From NCBI RefSeq assembly GCF_005239225.2, contig NC_133289.1, positions 2,735,501-2,799,500 on the forward strand: a stretch of 64,000 nucleotides of DNA, in the 5' to 3' direction. Below are positions 46,331 through 59,728 of this stretch, piece by piece. The first letter of the stretch is position 1, and each line of letters starts with the position of its first letter. The position numbers and the translations under genes are program-made. Origin of the DNA: Populus alba (lineage: Eukaryota > Streptophyta > Magnoliopsida > Malpighiales > Salicaceae). Below the pieces are notes generated by a model. That model saw only the letters and a list, made by a program, of their open reading frames with translations, made no database searches and was not told the DNA's origin.

Positions 46331-49268
46331 AGGTATGTTAAATAAGTCTTTTACATATATAGTTGCATTACAACCTTTTGATTCAAATTTTATTGTAATT
46401 TCAAGTCCAAAATTACATTTATTCTTTCTTGAAAATGCACAATTCACGCATAATATTTTAAATTAACAATTTAATTAATAACTTTGCCAACTAAATAACC
46501 ACCTTATTTTTCACCAATATGTTTTAGTCATTTAATACCTTAGTTCATATATTATTATTATTTTTAATTTTAATTCGTTATTCAATATTTATAACTATCC
46601 TACACATTTGTTATCAATTATCAGCCTCGTAACGGATGACTATAATTCCAGCAAGCCCATTTGATTTCCAACAATATGCTTATCCCCTCATTGATGCCAT
46701 TTATATTGGCCAACCCATTTGGTTGTTGATAGTTCAGTCATCCCTTCACAGATACCATTTATTCCAACCAATCTATTTAGTTACTAATAATCTGGTCATC
46801 GCCTCACATATGCTATTTATTCTGATAATTAGATTCACAATATTATTCCTTTCTTTGCTTTGCACTTTGAACATTCAATACACATCAACCAAACAAATTA
46901 TTTGCAATAATACAATTTAATGACTTTTAAATTCAAATAAGATGTTAAATACCTACATGTTCCTCAAGTAGATCTAGCTCCTCTAACCGTAAATGATCCA
47001 ACTCTGAGTACCCCTTCTAATCTCAAAATAGAGGTACCAACATGAATATCTTTTCAAACCTAATTATTACATACTTTACTTATTAACATCAAATTCTTTT
47101 AAAATACTAACGTTTTAGTTCTTTCTATTATAATCCATACTTATTTTTACTTCCAAACATTCTTTGGCGTATACATTATGTTTGTACACTTATAATATAT
47201 ATGTACAAATCTTTCCAACATATATTTCAACCACATGTTCCCATTATTAATTCTCATATAACTTCTTAAAGATTTTAATATAACTTAAACAATTAATCTT
47301 TTACATTTTGTATAATATAATCAATAAATTCTTCACTACATGAGATATGTCTTTATTAAATAAACTTTTCTTTTCTCAATATCAACTTTATTCATTACCA
47401 CCCATATTTTACTATGTATTTCATTCATTTATGCTATCACACCAGCTTACCCTTACTATCACCTTTACATTAACATCACCTATCATGTCAATTTGTTTAA
47501 TTGTCTTCCATATCCATTCCAAAACAACATCATTTAGCACATCATATCACAATAACTAACTCAACAAATCTCAATTTCCTTTTCCTCACCAAAGTCGAAA
47601 CTTAATATTGAATAGGGTCATGAGTTTTTCTTTGATTTTCATGCAAATTTATCTCATGATAAAAACATGATAAAAACATGAATGGATCATGAAATTAGGT
47701 TTCTTATCTCTTAAAGACAACAAATAAAAGAGGAGTTTGCAAAAAAGGCTTAGATTTCGCCCCTCTCTCTTCACTTTTCTCTCAACTCTCAAAACCCTAA
47801 CTCCCAAGCTTTGAAAACCCTTTATCTTTAGAGTTTCAACTTTAAATCTTTTTTACAACTCTTTAAAACTCTCTAATCTAACCTTTTTAGTGTTTTCTCT
47901 TAGGGATTTTTAATGTTAACTAAGCTTTTTCTCTATTTTTATTTCTTTCTTCATTTTTTCAACAGCTTCCGCTAGATATAAAAGAGGAAGAGGGTTGGAT
48001 TCTCAGCCAAATGACCTTTTTACCCCTCACTTATCCATGTTCTATTTCTAATCTAATTGTTGATATTCTTTTAAGGCCTTCCCGAACTCTTATTTCTCTA
48101 AAATTTCAAACATATGTGAAGTGACTCCATGCAACATTTTAGCCCAATCTAATGGTTAGATTGAGAGTTATACTCGATAGCATAAAAATAGACAACGGGT
48201 AAGTTTTATGCAAAAGTCCAAAATTTTGTATTGTTTTATCTACTTAAATCATTGGTATTTTTAAAATAATTCATCAGAACTTTCATCCCTATTTATAATA
48301 AAACTTCTCCTTGGATTTAGTTCCTTTTCGGGTAAAAAATCATGCAATTGTATGCAAGACTTCGGCTGGTAAGGTCATTCGCATGTAAAACCACAAATTA
48401 ATTTATTTGAAAAATTATAAAATAATTTTCTAAATATTTTCACTCCAAGTTTATAAACATGCTCCATACTTAGCAGTAGTTCAATTTTCAGGTTACGAGT
48501 TCATATTGTACCTTTCATGTTCATTGGGTAATATTTTCTAAACCCCACCACCTATTTATATTGAATCTAACCTAGGATATTTCAAATTTCATTAAATCAT
48601 ATACCAATAATTGTTTTTCCTTGTACATCACTTTCATTTATTTTTTTATTTTCCATCCATTTTTATTTTTTTAACATTAACACATAAACATTTTATTTCA
48701 AATTCATAAAGCAATCACCATCCCTATAATTTAAATATTCACTTTGCTTGTTTAACATTGTGGATTTTATCTAGGAGTTTACATCTTTTTTTTTGATATA
48801 TATCAAACTTAACAATTAAATTTAATAACATCTACTGACATTTAAATACATACCTATCAGTATTTAAAAAAAAAAAAACATGAATATATCTATAGATAAC
48901 ACATTAATGATGACAATGTCGCTATAAATATAAAAAGTGTTGCTAAAATTTAACTTATGTTACAATGAAATTACTGAAAAACCACAGAAAAATTATTTTT
49001 ATAAGATACCAGTATAAATATGCATTCTACTGGAATTTCCCTATTGCCGTTATGATGTATATGTTAGCGACATTTATATTATTACTTATAGTGGAAATTA
49101 TGTTATACCTTTATAAAAAATGGATATATTCAGATTTATTCTAAATGCCACTAATATTCGCACACCAATTTGAAACCGAAGGGATAACGCTAACAAAAAA
49201 AAAAAAAAAAACAAAAACAAAAGGGAGGGGGTTAGTCTATCATTACGTTATAGATAAGAATTTGCACG
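46331..49268. other. Pyrimidine/AT-rich repeat-like region, no gene recognised
   Basis: Between about 46640 and 46830 a ~60-bp phrase (CCATTTATATTGGCCAACCC / CCATTTATTCCAACCAATCT) recurs two to three times in degenerate form. Further on, 47760-47990 has LTR- or leader-like phrases (CTCTCAAAACCCTAACTCCC). The open frames at 46636-46920 and 47347-47559 derive from this biased sequence and are not called. Confidence 0.4.
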
Positions 49269-49628
49269 TTAATTATCATTTTGTAACTTTATGCTTCTCA
49301 TAGAATTGATGTGGGATATTTTAATGTTTTTTCTTTCCTTCAAAAGGCTAGCCACACCCACATGGAAAAGCAGATGAACATTTTTAAGAGAAGCCAGAGT
49401 GCGTGATAGGCCCAGATAAGGTAGGCTATACAGTGCCTTGTCATGACTAGTCACCACAATATTGAAGGGGAATGCATCTCCTCCTTGATCAACAATCCAA
49501 TGTATAGCAAGTAGTACGGCTTTTTCTTGCACCTTAGAATGAGCATTGAGTGCTCTACTTTTGTTCTTTTTTTTGTCTTTAATTAAAGAATATCTTTCTT
49601 TTTCAAACTTTGTATGGTGACATTTCAA
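49269..49628 (-). pseudogene. Possible RNase H-type retroelement fragment
   Basis: A 119-codon open frame on the - strand contains KAVLLAIHWIVDQGGDAFPF followed by NIVVTSHDKAL, resembling the EAKALLLAL..D...SDS core of RNase H domains attached to plant LINEs. The first residues of the frame are K/R-rich and may not be coding. The catalytic acidic residues are not clearly conserved, so this would be a dead fragment. It could also be chance. Confidence 0.35.
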
Positions 49629-52579
49629 AGATTTTCATTTGTCAATTGGTTTAATATAAGTGAAATCATAACAAATTAAAGCATCTTTTGAGATAAATTC
49701 ATGAAAAATGATGGCATCGACAGGACTTTTGGACAGTGATCCATTGAATTTTGTGTGATATTCTTTTTATGTAATCTAATATAATGTCACAAGAAAGACT
49801 AGTTAAACTGTTCAAGGTTTGTTTTAGGTGGGTTTGAGGATTTTTAGATTATAATTGGAGCTGCAGGTCCATATAAAAGTTTCTCTTGATTTTGCGGTAA
49901 TGGATGAATAGTATAAATTGAAACTTAAGCTCTACACTTGATATATAGTTAAAAACTAATTAAACGATATTCTTTTTTTGTAAGTGTAGGTATTTTTAAT
50001 TATTATATTATTACTTGGCTGTATTATGCTCTTCCACACTCAAAGATTACAATTTCAAAGGGAGAGAAAAGAATCTGTCTTTTTTTTTTTAAATCTCAAT
50101 AGTAAAAGTACTATGATTAAATCAGCTTGAGTAATTTTATCGAGTTTTAAATATATCAGCCAACTTTATCAAAACTAATGTTTCCAACATTCTTTTCTAA
50201 AATTTTAAATCTAGACAAAAAAAAAAATTGTTATTTATCAACAAAACTAATCCTCCAAAAAAATAATCTAATTAACTCAAAGCAACTTTAATGAATAAAA
50301 AATTCCACCAAGTTAAAAACACTTAAACAAAACAGAGGCCACACAATAAAAGAGATTCGGATTGAAAGAGAAGTAAATAGTGTTTGATTTATGAAAAAAA
50401 ATCCCCCAAGTTGACTGAAAAGGACCGGTTCCGGGCATTATCATTCCCTCTCTTTCCTTGGGAGTCATTTTATTGGGAGAATCATAAGATATTATTTACT
50501 TTTTGTAGTGACTGGGGAAGATGCATTGCACCATGTAGAAACGGGTCATGATCAATTCCCATTGTCATGTTATTATCTGCCCATTGCATCAGCTCTCGAA
50601 TATATCATTATTGTCTTGACATGTTGGGTTTGACCCCCACAAATATACCTGCGAGCAAAATCTTTATGTGGCCTTGATTTTGTGGAGCCAAGTCTTGACT
50701 CTTGTGTGGTCTTGTTCTCTCTTGTGGAGTTGAGCAATCATGATTTAGTTGCCTTTGCTGTAAAACCAAGCCATTGCTGTCAGAAATAAGGTTCTTAAAA
50801 ATATGGAAACTACATCTGGATGTTGGGAACACCCTCAAGATTTGTCTAGTCTTCTAGTGTACAGGTTTGGAATCTAATTTTTCTTGTAATCTCCTCGTAA
50901 TTAAAGACAAAATCGGGAATTTGGTAAAAATCCAAGAGTTTTTTTTTCTGAAATTCTTTGGAGAATGCAAACAGTTTCTTTATCTAAGAAATTCATTTAC
51001 ATGTGTTTTTCTAGATTTGGTCTGTAAATATAGTTTTATCCATTCATGAATCTTGACAATATACTTCTACTAACTATATCACTTATAGGGCTTTGTACTG
51101 AAAATAATAAAGAACTCGCCGCTGAAAGTAAAAAGAAAATAACTTGCTGGTCTTGGAGGCAATATCAAGAGGAATTTGCCAAAACAAAGAGATGCGTAGG
51201 AGCCCACCAAAGAACCAAAGTCTGAAAATACTAATGTTGAAAATGTGTTTTAATTAACAATATTATAAGTGATTGAGAAATTAATCTTAAAAAATTCAAG
51301 GTAGACAAACTTTAAACCATTGGACAAACCAACAAACAAAAAACAGAACAAAACCTTAGTTGACATCAGGCAAATAAACAATGTAACTTACCTTATGTAA
51401 GGTGTATTAGGGTGATATGTTCTTTCTATACACAATTAGTCCCTTGTCCAAACTCTAAAAACCAGTTAGAGTTCTCCGTGATCAAAATACTAGGTGACGG
51501 CTCCATCTTTTTTTACTAATAAAAAACAATAATTCCTGGTCTTTTCACCCACATCCCGATGATCCCGGTCTGAAAGGATATTCATTGTGATATCGTATAC
51601 ATGCGACAACCTCCATGTGTTTATTGAAGTTATGGTATTCCCTACCTTTATCTAATTTTGTTGTAAATGTGTTTTTCTATTATAACTTGTGTGTGAGTGA
51701 GTTGCATCTAAATGAATGGATGAATTTGGCAGCTTTTGATAAATATTTAAAACTTAGGGGTCAAGTTCCAACTACTAATTTGTTTAAATAATAATCGAGT
51801 TTATCGAGTTTTTCTAAGGGTAAAAAAGGGATGACATGGTTTTATGCCTTTTCCAAGATCAAGACCTATAATTCTTTGATTGATATTTTTTTTTTAAGGT
51901 AAATCATTGTTCATGAAAAATTAAAGAAATGAATGTGTGATGGTGGGTTATAGCATATCAATAACCTCTGCCAAAAAGGTGTGAAGGTGTTTTTAGTTTG
52001 AAGGGTATCTAGTGTAAATAAAGGTCTTTCTTCTTTAAGCTCAAATGAGAAGAGTATATTTACAAAACTCGCTAATAATTATCAATACCATATTCTTTAG
52101 TTAGCCAAAAGGTATTATCTAAATGATAGTGTTTATGGTATGATATATATTTATCATTTTCATTGTTTTTTGGTATTATAACTCTTATACTCATATATGT
52201 CTATGTGATGTTCGTAGGCAACCTTAACTTCCTAATAAAATTGAGGAAGAAAGACCAATAAAAGATGCACAAGAGAAGGATGAGGAGGTAGAGTCTTAGA
52301 AGAAATATGATATTAAAGTAAATGAAATCAAAGTAGAGGTAGTATGAAAATCATATCAATCGAGTAGTGGTGAGATGGGGACTAACATTGATATGGACTA
52401 TTAGGAGTATAAGCTCTTCTTTAAAAGAGCAAAACGAGGCGTAGTTCACAACCTGATAATTTTGGTTCTTCTATGACACGTACGCTAATACCAAGTCTTC
52501 TATTAAGCCCTACACATACTTCTACCCCAAATCCTATTGCACTAATTTTGTACATGATACACCAAGTCCTAATAATGTT
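49629..52579. other. Intergenic, no gene recognised
   Basis: AT-rich, without domain-bearing frames. A 76-codon frame at 50838-50608 (-) has no recognised motif. From about 52200 a run of acidic/basic codons is broken by stops and may be the edge of the retroelement continuing at 52580. Confidence 0.4.
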
Positions 52580-54080
52580 TCTCGTCTTGATAACACAAAT
52601 TTTAGTGGTAGTGTCGCATATGTGCGGCGTTGTGATGATCGTCCATTCTGTGTAATGTATCTGGCAAATATGGAGAGACAAGAAATTCTTGTCTTTTATT
52701 AGAAGAAAGAGGGAATGTGAGTCGCCACCTAGTATTTTGGTCACTAGGAACCCTAACTGGTCTCAGAAATTAGGTACAGGAACTAGTTGCGTAAAGGAAA
52801 GGTATTGACACCCCAAATATGCCTTACCTAAGGTAAAATGCATTGTTTGATTGTTTGATAAAAGCTAAGGTATGATTGTGTTTTCTAGTTGTTAGTTTGT
52901 CTAAGGTTTAAGAAAAGTTCTCCTTAGTAAGGAAATCCTTATCTTATCGAGTAAAACCTAACTATTCTAACGTCAATAAAAAAGAACTACCTTTTTAATA
53001 TCGGGAATATGTTTTACGTATAATTTGTAATCCCCGATACTAAAAGAAAAAAAAATATTTTTTGGGTATTTTTTGAAATATTAGCCTAGTTCTCATGACT
53101 TTAATACACTAGTTATTAAAGCTAGAATGCATGCTAAAACATGTATTTTTAAAATTTGTATTGTACAAAAATACGATATGATTTTTTTTTATCTTTGAGA
53201 GACTTGGTCGTATGCATGAAAACAAGATATTTTTTATAATTTTATCATTTTTTGCAATGTTTCAATGAAAACTGGGTATTTTAATATTGAATTTGTATCT
53301 TTATGGTATAAAAATACAAACCAATATTAAGCAAAATTGATAGAAAAATACACAGGAAAATCACAAAAATTAAAAGGATTTTTTTTTTTTTTGGATTTTT
53401 TTGAATTAGGCTGGACCCGGACCAACCATCTTGGTGTGGGTCGGCATTGTCTAGCCCAGTAAATAGTGGAGGAACTCTCCACTGTTCACTTGCAGAATAA
53501 TGGAGGGCACTTGGGCGTGGAGAAAAAGATGAAGGAGAAGAGAGCCTGGCCTAGTGGTAGTTATGTTGTCATTGACAAAGGCTCATGGTGGTAGTGTTGT
53601 GGCAGCAGATGGTGGTTTACGTTAAGGGGGAGAGGGAGGGGGGCAGAGAGAGAGAGAGACAGATGTTATTGTTCTTATCTTCTTCTTTGTCTTTCTCATG
53701 TTCTCTGCATTCCTTTTTCTTCTGTGCTTCCTTTTTTTGCTCTCTATTTTTTCTATTCCTTCCTCTTTTCCTCTATGTTAAAACTTTTTTTACGTCCTTT
53801 CAAACTGTCCTCCCTTTAATCTCTTATTCGTCCTCTCTGTTTTTTTCCTTTGTTTTTCAACTCTCGTTTCTCTTCTTTTTATATTGTCCCACAAAAAAAA
53901 ATTCTCAAATCTCTGCCCCCCTTTGCTCCTCTCTCCCCTGGTATTTATAAGGAGGAAAAGGGGGAGAAAGGGTTATTACCCCTATGTATAGGGGCAGGGT
54001 GGCCGGAAGGCCACTGGGCAGCCACCCCAAGACTACTTGCAAGGCTTATCCCCTCTCTATTTTCTCCTTAATGGCAGGGC
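52580..54080 (+). mobile_element. Long-LTR-like retrotransposon fragment, copy 2
   Basis: It aligns by eye with 14560-15600 over roughly 0.9 kb in direct orientation (ATGTATCTGGCAAATA, GAGTCGCCACCTAGTATTTT, GGTATTGACACCCC, TGCATTGTTTGATTGTTTGA, TCTAACGTCAATAAAAAA). Beyond 53530 it runs into a G-rich, then T/C-rich stretch, as in copy 1, but the alignment fades. No pol domain is attached. The frames at 53585-53950 and 53850-54071 lie in the low-complexity part and are not called. Confidence 0.6.
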
Positions 54081-56150
54081 ACGAGGTGGGGTGGGGTCTT
54101 GTTGTTTTTTTTTTTGTTTTAGGAGAGAGAGGGAGCGGGAAAATATAGGGGAGAAAAATCTCCTTCTTCCCCTACTCTAGGGGAAGAAGGAGCACAGTGA
54201 TGTTCAAAACCACACAGTTCATGCTTTTTTTTTAAGAAAGAGAAATGAATTTTGAGAGTAACCCATAAATGGGTTATGATGGTAGCATTGCTTTTAATAC
54301 CATTACCTCTTCTCTTTTGTGGCTTTACCACCCATTTACCTTCATTTTTATGAGCTATAAAACTATTAGAGGTTGTGGTGCTTGGTCTAAATAACCTTCC
54401 ATAATAGGCTTTCAACTTCCTAGTAAGGTCATTTATATTGATAGAGACATGCTTTATGACTTTTATATCCAAACAAAACCTTTCATATACAGATAACCAT
54501 GGCTAGAATATAGATATCTTTGCCAAGATGTCTCAATTTTCACAAGATATAAACTAGTATAAAAGAGGTAGTATGTCCTACCAATTGACCAGCAACATGT
54601 TAACAACTTTTCATATAAGTATGCAACTCTTAATCTTTTCATTACCCTTTTTATATGTAACCAATACTAATATAAATATTTTTTTTATTAGAATTTTCAA
54701 ATACAAGTATTAGCTCTTAGGAGATGAAAATGAGAACAAGAGCATATAACTATGTCACCATGCTAGCTCATTAGGAAATCAATACTTGCAAGGAGAAGCA
54801 AACTCAGGTTAAGGAGAGGTTTCATAAGCTACAATTTACTTATCGCTCCTTACATACAAAGAGAGATACTTTTCAAATGAAGCTTACATCAATTTGCACT
54901 ACAATTATAGAGTTTAAGCGAGACTTTTCTAATTGGAAAACAAACTAAGGAGTTAGAAAAGAAAATTTTTTATGCTCGTGACATATTAACTAGTGTCCAA
55001 AATGAACTATATAAGGCATAAGATGAGTTATCTCGGTCACATGCAGAATTTTTGTTATAGTATACTTATAGCAATAGCTTTACACTAAAAATAGTGGTGG
55101 TTGATAATTTGGTTGATATAATAGGGAATCTCCATTTCTATAAAAACTCTCTGTACATTAATGTGGAATTCTCTCATTTATTTAATGGCAATATTCTTTG
55201 TTGGTGAGATTCATACTAGAAGAGCTTGTGGTGCCTCTCAGGGTCAATACTTGTCTGACGAGCCAGATAAAGAATAGAAGATCATGACTGCAATCCTTGT
55301 ATTCATGTTTGATGTATCTTGGAGTTATATGTCTACTATATAATGTTTAAAGATTCTATAGTTAATAAAATGAAATGAACTTTATCACTTTTATCATCTT
55401 GACCGTCTAGACTTTAGAGCAAAAACTAAATGCAATGTGGAGACTAACAATGTTAAGTGAAATTAACCATAAAGAAAAAACAGGCCTGGAGATGTATTAG
55501 AGAATTAAATTTAACCATGGAGAAAAAAATAGGTTTAAAGACACAATGTAAAAGTAGCATAACCCAACCAAGCTATAAGCTAACAAAGCTATCTAGAAAA
55601 TTTTCATGGTTAAGTAATTTAATCATAGATAATAACTTGGAGAAAATAATCATGAGAGATTAACTTTGGGAAAAATAACCATGAAGATTAACTTGGAAAA
55701 ATAATGGAGACCTAAAAGCTTTATTGAGAGAACTTTTAGTTCCAATACCAAGGGTAAGGGAACATATATATAGGATATATAAAACTTCTTGGAAATACAC
55801 AAAAGCTAATTGAGACATGGGAGATTTGAAGACCCTAGCTTTATTATATTGTTGTTAAGAGCATTCAACAAAAATGCATATTCAAATGGTCTGAATGCCA
55901 TGCATGAGGAAGTTTTTTTTTTTTTCCTTTTTATCTTGCAAATGATAGGTGTTAGACTTAAGCACCCTCATCACTTTAAATAAGCTCATCTTATCTAATG
56001 TCAACTTTTCTTACACAGGAACTCCCTTTATCCTCTTCCTACGGCTGCACCTTTACTACCAACACCTGTGTAGACCCCCTCTACCTTAGTTTCCCTGTGT
56101 TTGTTTTCTAGTTTTAATGACAGCGGTTCATCTTCTCAACGAGACAAGGG
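54081..56150. other. Unassigned region between LTR-like copy 2 and the copia element
   Basis: A 117-codon - strand frame (54472-54119) contains NDLTRKLKAYYGRLFRPSTT, which reads like protein but matches no family I know; the adjacent DNA is transposon-rich. On the + strand, 54720-55020 gives broken helical, K/Q/R-rich codons suggestive of a retroelement ORF remnant. No host gene is supported. The copia 5' LTR was looked for here and not found. Confidence 0.4.
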
Positions 56151-56301
56151 AAAACATAATGGGTAGAGGAATATGTGCTCCCCTTCAACTCAATATAGAG
56201 CTTAGCCTTTGAAAGGTCACAATAGCGGTTTCCAGCAACAACAGCGGGGGCATTAGCAGCAGAATAGAACATGTAATATTAGGTAGTGGCAGCGACAGAT
56301 T

Positions 56302-56670
56302 AAGTGTCAGTTTTGTTATATATTTGGGCACTCTGCACAGCCATGCTTCCAGCTTGTGCACCATAATAATCATGCCTCTGCCAACCTCTCATCCAATGAC
56401 ATGTCCACGGCAAATTCTGTCTTTTGGTTTCTTGACACTGGCACAAATCAGCATGTTACTCCAGATATTATTGGTATGACACACACAAAACCTTATCTTG
56501 GTAATGATCAATTGCATATTGGTGATGTTAAGGGACTTTCCATATCCAATACAGTCTATAATATTTTACGTACCCTTAAACGGGTTTTTACGTTGTCTAA
56601 TGTCTTGCATGTTCAAAAAATTAAAAAAAAATTAAAAAAAACTCTTATCTATTCAACAATTCTTCCATGA
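56302..56670 (+). pseudogene. Copia gag zinc knuckle plus aspartic protease remnant
   Basis: A CX2CX4HX4C zinc knuckle (KCQFCYIFGHSAQPCFQL) lies at 56302-56355 and in the same frame, 28 codons on, the protease active-site block FWFLDTGTNQHVTPDI. Known copia proteases have DTGA(S/T)xH here. The frame closes at 56670 amid an AT-rich patch. Upstream gag codons (QQQQRGH-like) are interrupted by stops. Confidence 0.85.
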
Positions 56671-56791
56671 AAACTATGTCTTTTTTTAATTTCACTCTTC
56701 TATTTTTTATGTTAAGGATCTCATCACCAAGGAGGTTCTGCTTTCTAGTTAAAGGAAAGATGGTCTTTACATTCTTTCATAGTCTTTTACC

Positions 56792-57540
56792 ATGTTTATG
56801 CCTCAAGCTTTCCTGTCTGCTAATTTATCCATCTTTGTTGATATTTGGAATTGTCAACTTGGTCACCCAAGCTCTCAAGTTCTAAGTTTCTTAGCATCAA
56901 ATAAAAAGGTCGCTTGTACATCTCATCCTTTAAATTTCCAGTTTCTAACATGTCTGTTAGGAAAACAAACGCATTTGTCATTAGGACCTACATGTCATAA
57001 AACATTTGCTCCTCTTGAACTCATTTTTAATGATGTTTGGGGCCCTACTCCTATTTTATCTTCTAAAGGTTTCTGTTATTTTGTGATCTCTGTGGATGCG
57101 CACACAAAATTTATTTGGTTGTATCCTCTTAGTGCCATATCTGATGTGTTTAATATATTTGATCAATTTCAAGTTCTGGTTGAACGCCAATTCTCTTGCA
57201 AAATAAAATCAGTTCAAATTGACTAGGGTGGTGAATATCGTAAATTAAATTCCTTCTTCAAAACTGTTGGTATTCACCAATGCATCATATATCCACATAC
57301 ATATGAACAAAATGGTACTGTTGAGCATCGTCACCATCATATTGTCAAAATTGGTCTTACCCTGCTTGGTCACTATAAAGCACCTCTAAAATTCTGGAAT
57401 TATGCATTTGAAACCTCTGTCTATCTTATTAATCATATGCCGACATCGGTCTTACAAAACAAATCCCTATTTAAAACTATGTTTCATCAACCACCTGATT
57501 ATGGTTTCCTATGTACTTTTAGATGTTTATGCTTTTCGTT
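56792..57540 (+). pseudogene. Copia integrase remnant
   Basis: It opens with IWNCQLGHPSSQVLSFL, the GAG-pre-integrase/HHCC zinc region, in which the first His is Asn and one Cys is missing. Then come LIFNDVWGPTP (first catalytic Asp), FVISVDAHTKFIWLYPL (second Asp) and, after an in-frame TAG at 57224-57226 before GGEY, QNGTVEHRHHHI, which holds the catalytic Glu region. The frame is lost near 57540. Confidence 0.85.
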
Positions 57541-58194
57541 TCTCTGGCCATATAATGTCATAAGCTAGACTATCACTCTACTCCTTGTGTATTTCTAGGT
57601 TATAGTTCATGTCATCTAGGTTACTGTTGTCTTAACTTGTCTTCTAATCGTATTTACATCTCCCATCATATACATTTCCATGAAAATTCCTTTCCATTTA
57701 TTGAGCCTACTCGTGTTCCTGCCACAACCAATTCTAACCCACAACTAGCCCCTATCTCCCACCTTTTTGCCTTAACATCTTTTTCCATCATCCATCCCAC
57801 CACAAATATCAACCCTCCCCTCATACACCTTGGTCCCCTTACCACCACTTGCAACTATGTCTCTTGATCATTATGCAGGTTCACGTTCTGTTGTTGTGGC
57901 CATCCTAGCTACTGATTCTCCTCATTTTGTTGTTCCGCCAGCTACCCTTGCATCTCCTTCACATACCCTTGCATCTCCTCCACAGGTCCCTGCACAGTCA
58001 CCGCCAAGCTTAGATCTCTATATTGATATTTCCCGCTACTCCATTCCACAACAGTTACAGCCTATCAAGTCTTCTGACTCTCCTGCTGCAGTGGCTTCCC
58101 GACACCATCCCATAGTGCTACATCCCCGCCAACACAAGTCTATCAATATGAGCTTAGTGTCTGCCTTTCCACTACCTCCCATCTCACAGGTAAC

Positions 58195-58995
58195 CTATTC
58201 CTCTACTCATAAACCTTTGTCTTTCAGAGAAGCTGACCGTTTTCTATGTTGGTATTCTGCTATGAAATCTGAGATTACAGCTTTACATGCCAATGGTACC
58301 TGGTCCTCGGTTCCATATGAGCCTTCTATGAATGTTGTTGGTTGCCAATGGGTTTATAAAATTAAGTGTTGAGCTGATGGTACTACTACAAAGCGTGCTT
58401 GGTTGCACGAGGATTCACTCAATAAAAAGGTATTGATTACTTAGAAACCTTCAATCCGATTATCAAACTGACCACTGTCCGCCTAGTCCTTGCCATTGAC
58501 GTCTCTAACTACTGGTAGATTTGTCAACTTGATGTTCATAATGCTTTCTTAATGGTTCACTTTAAGAGATTGTTTATATACAACAACCTACGAGATTTGT
58601 TGAACCTGTCTTACTAACTCATGTGTATCACCTTCATAAGTCTCTATATGGTTTAAAACAAACCCCACGGGCTTGGTACAAACGACTGAGTGACTTTCTT
58701 CTGTCGATTGGCTTCCGTGCTTCACAGGTGAATACTTCCTTATTCATTCTAAAAGCTAATCATGATATCTATTATTTACTTGTCTATGTATAACATTCTG
58801 CTCACTAGTAGCAACTCCACTTTGATTCAACGTCTTATTACCCTACTGAGTTCAAAATTCAAACTCTGAGATCTAGGTTCTGCTCACTATTTTTTAGGGA
58901 TTGAGGTCACTCCCACCAGTATCGGTCTCATGCTTAATCAACATAAATATGCTCTTGACATCCTGAGTCGTGCTGGTATGTCAACCTGCAAGTCT
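58195..58995 (+). pseudogene. Copia reverse transcriptase remnant
   Basis: It begins with the conserved EITALHANGTWSSVPYEPSM and VVGCQWVYKIKC. A stop (58370-58372) and frameshifts follow, with recognisable pieces ICQLDVHNAFL (motif with catalytic Asp), SLYGLKQ-like and SAHYFLGIEV. The YVDD box is corrupted. Confidence 0.88.
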
Positions 58996-59189
58996 GTTGA
59001 TACACTAGTTTCTGCCTCCAAAAATGGCTTCCTAACTAGTGAGCCATTCTCGAATTCCACTCGTTTTCGACATTGGTGCCCTTCAGTAACTCACATTTAC
59101 CATACCTGAGATATGTTATGTTGTCAATAAGGCTTGTCAGTTTATACATGCCCCTATTAAGAGTCACTAGGCGTCTGTCAAACGTATAC

Positions 59190-59728
59190 TACAATACTTA
59201 AAAGGTACGTCTTCCTATGGTATTCACTTTACTTGTGGTTCCTCCTTATCCCTTCATGATTTTACTAATGCTAATTGGGCGGGAAGCATCGATGATCGAA
59301 AGTCTACAAGTGGCTACATTGTCTTTCTCGGCACCACTCTTATTTCATGGAAATCTGGCAAGCAATGCACTGTTGCTCACTCCTCCACTTAAGCAGAATA
59401 TAAGGCATTAGTTGATGGTACTGCTGAGGTTCTTTGGCTTCATCATCTTCTAACATATTTGTTTTTTTATCCTAGTTTTGTTACCACCATTTCGTGTGAC
59501 AATTTAGGTGCTACATATTTGTCTGCTAATCTTATTTTTCATGCACGGACCAAACATGTTGAGGCTGATTATTATTTTGTTCATGATCAAGTGGCTAAAA
59601 AGGAGATGCAGATTTGATTTATACCTTCCAAAGACCAATTAGCTGATTTTTTTACTAAACCGTTTCCCCACTCTGTTTTTGCTTCTTTAAGGTCCAAGCT
59701 TCATGTGGTTCCTGCTCCTTCAACTTGA
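59190..59728 (+). pseudogene. Copia RNase H remnant and 3' end of pol
   Basis: GTSSYGIHFTCGSS, DFTNANWAGSIDDRKSTSGY and SWKSGKQCTVAHSST are followed by a stop where the family has Gln/Glu, then AEYKALVDGTAEVLWL, HARTKHVEADYYFVHDQVAK and QLADFFTKPFP. This is a nearly complete copia RNase H with few lesions, immediately before the polypurine tract and 3' LTR. Confidence 0.9.

Noticed and set aside
14530..52744. Similar - strand frames MTKILGGDS at 14733-14530 and 52744-52421
   Set aside because: Similarity comes from DNA-level identity of the two LTR-like copies; the frames diverge and break outside the shared DNA, with no codon-level conservation evident.
53585..54071. Overlapping F/S/L-rich frames
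   Set aside because: Pyrimidine-rich low-complexity sequence of LTR-like copy 2, without domain or splice context.
56185..57854. - strand frames within the copia element (56373-56185, 57854-57666)
   Set aside because: Shadows of the + strand gag/pol remnants.
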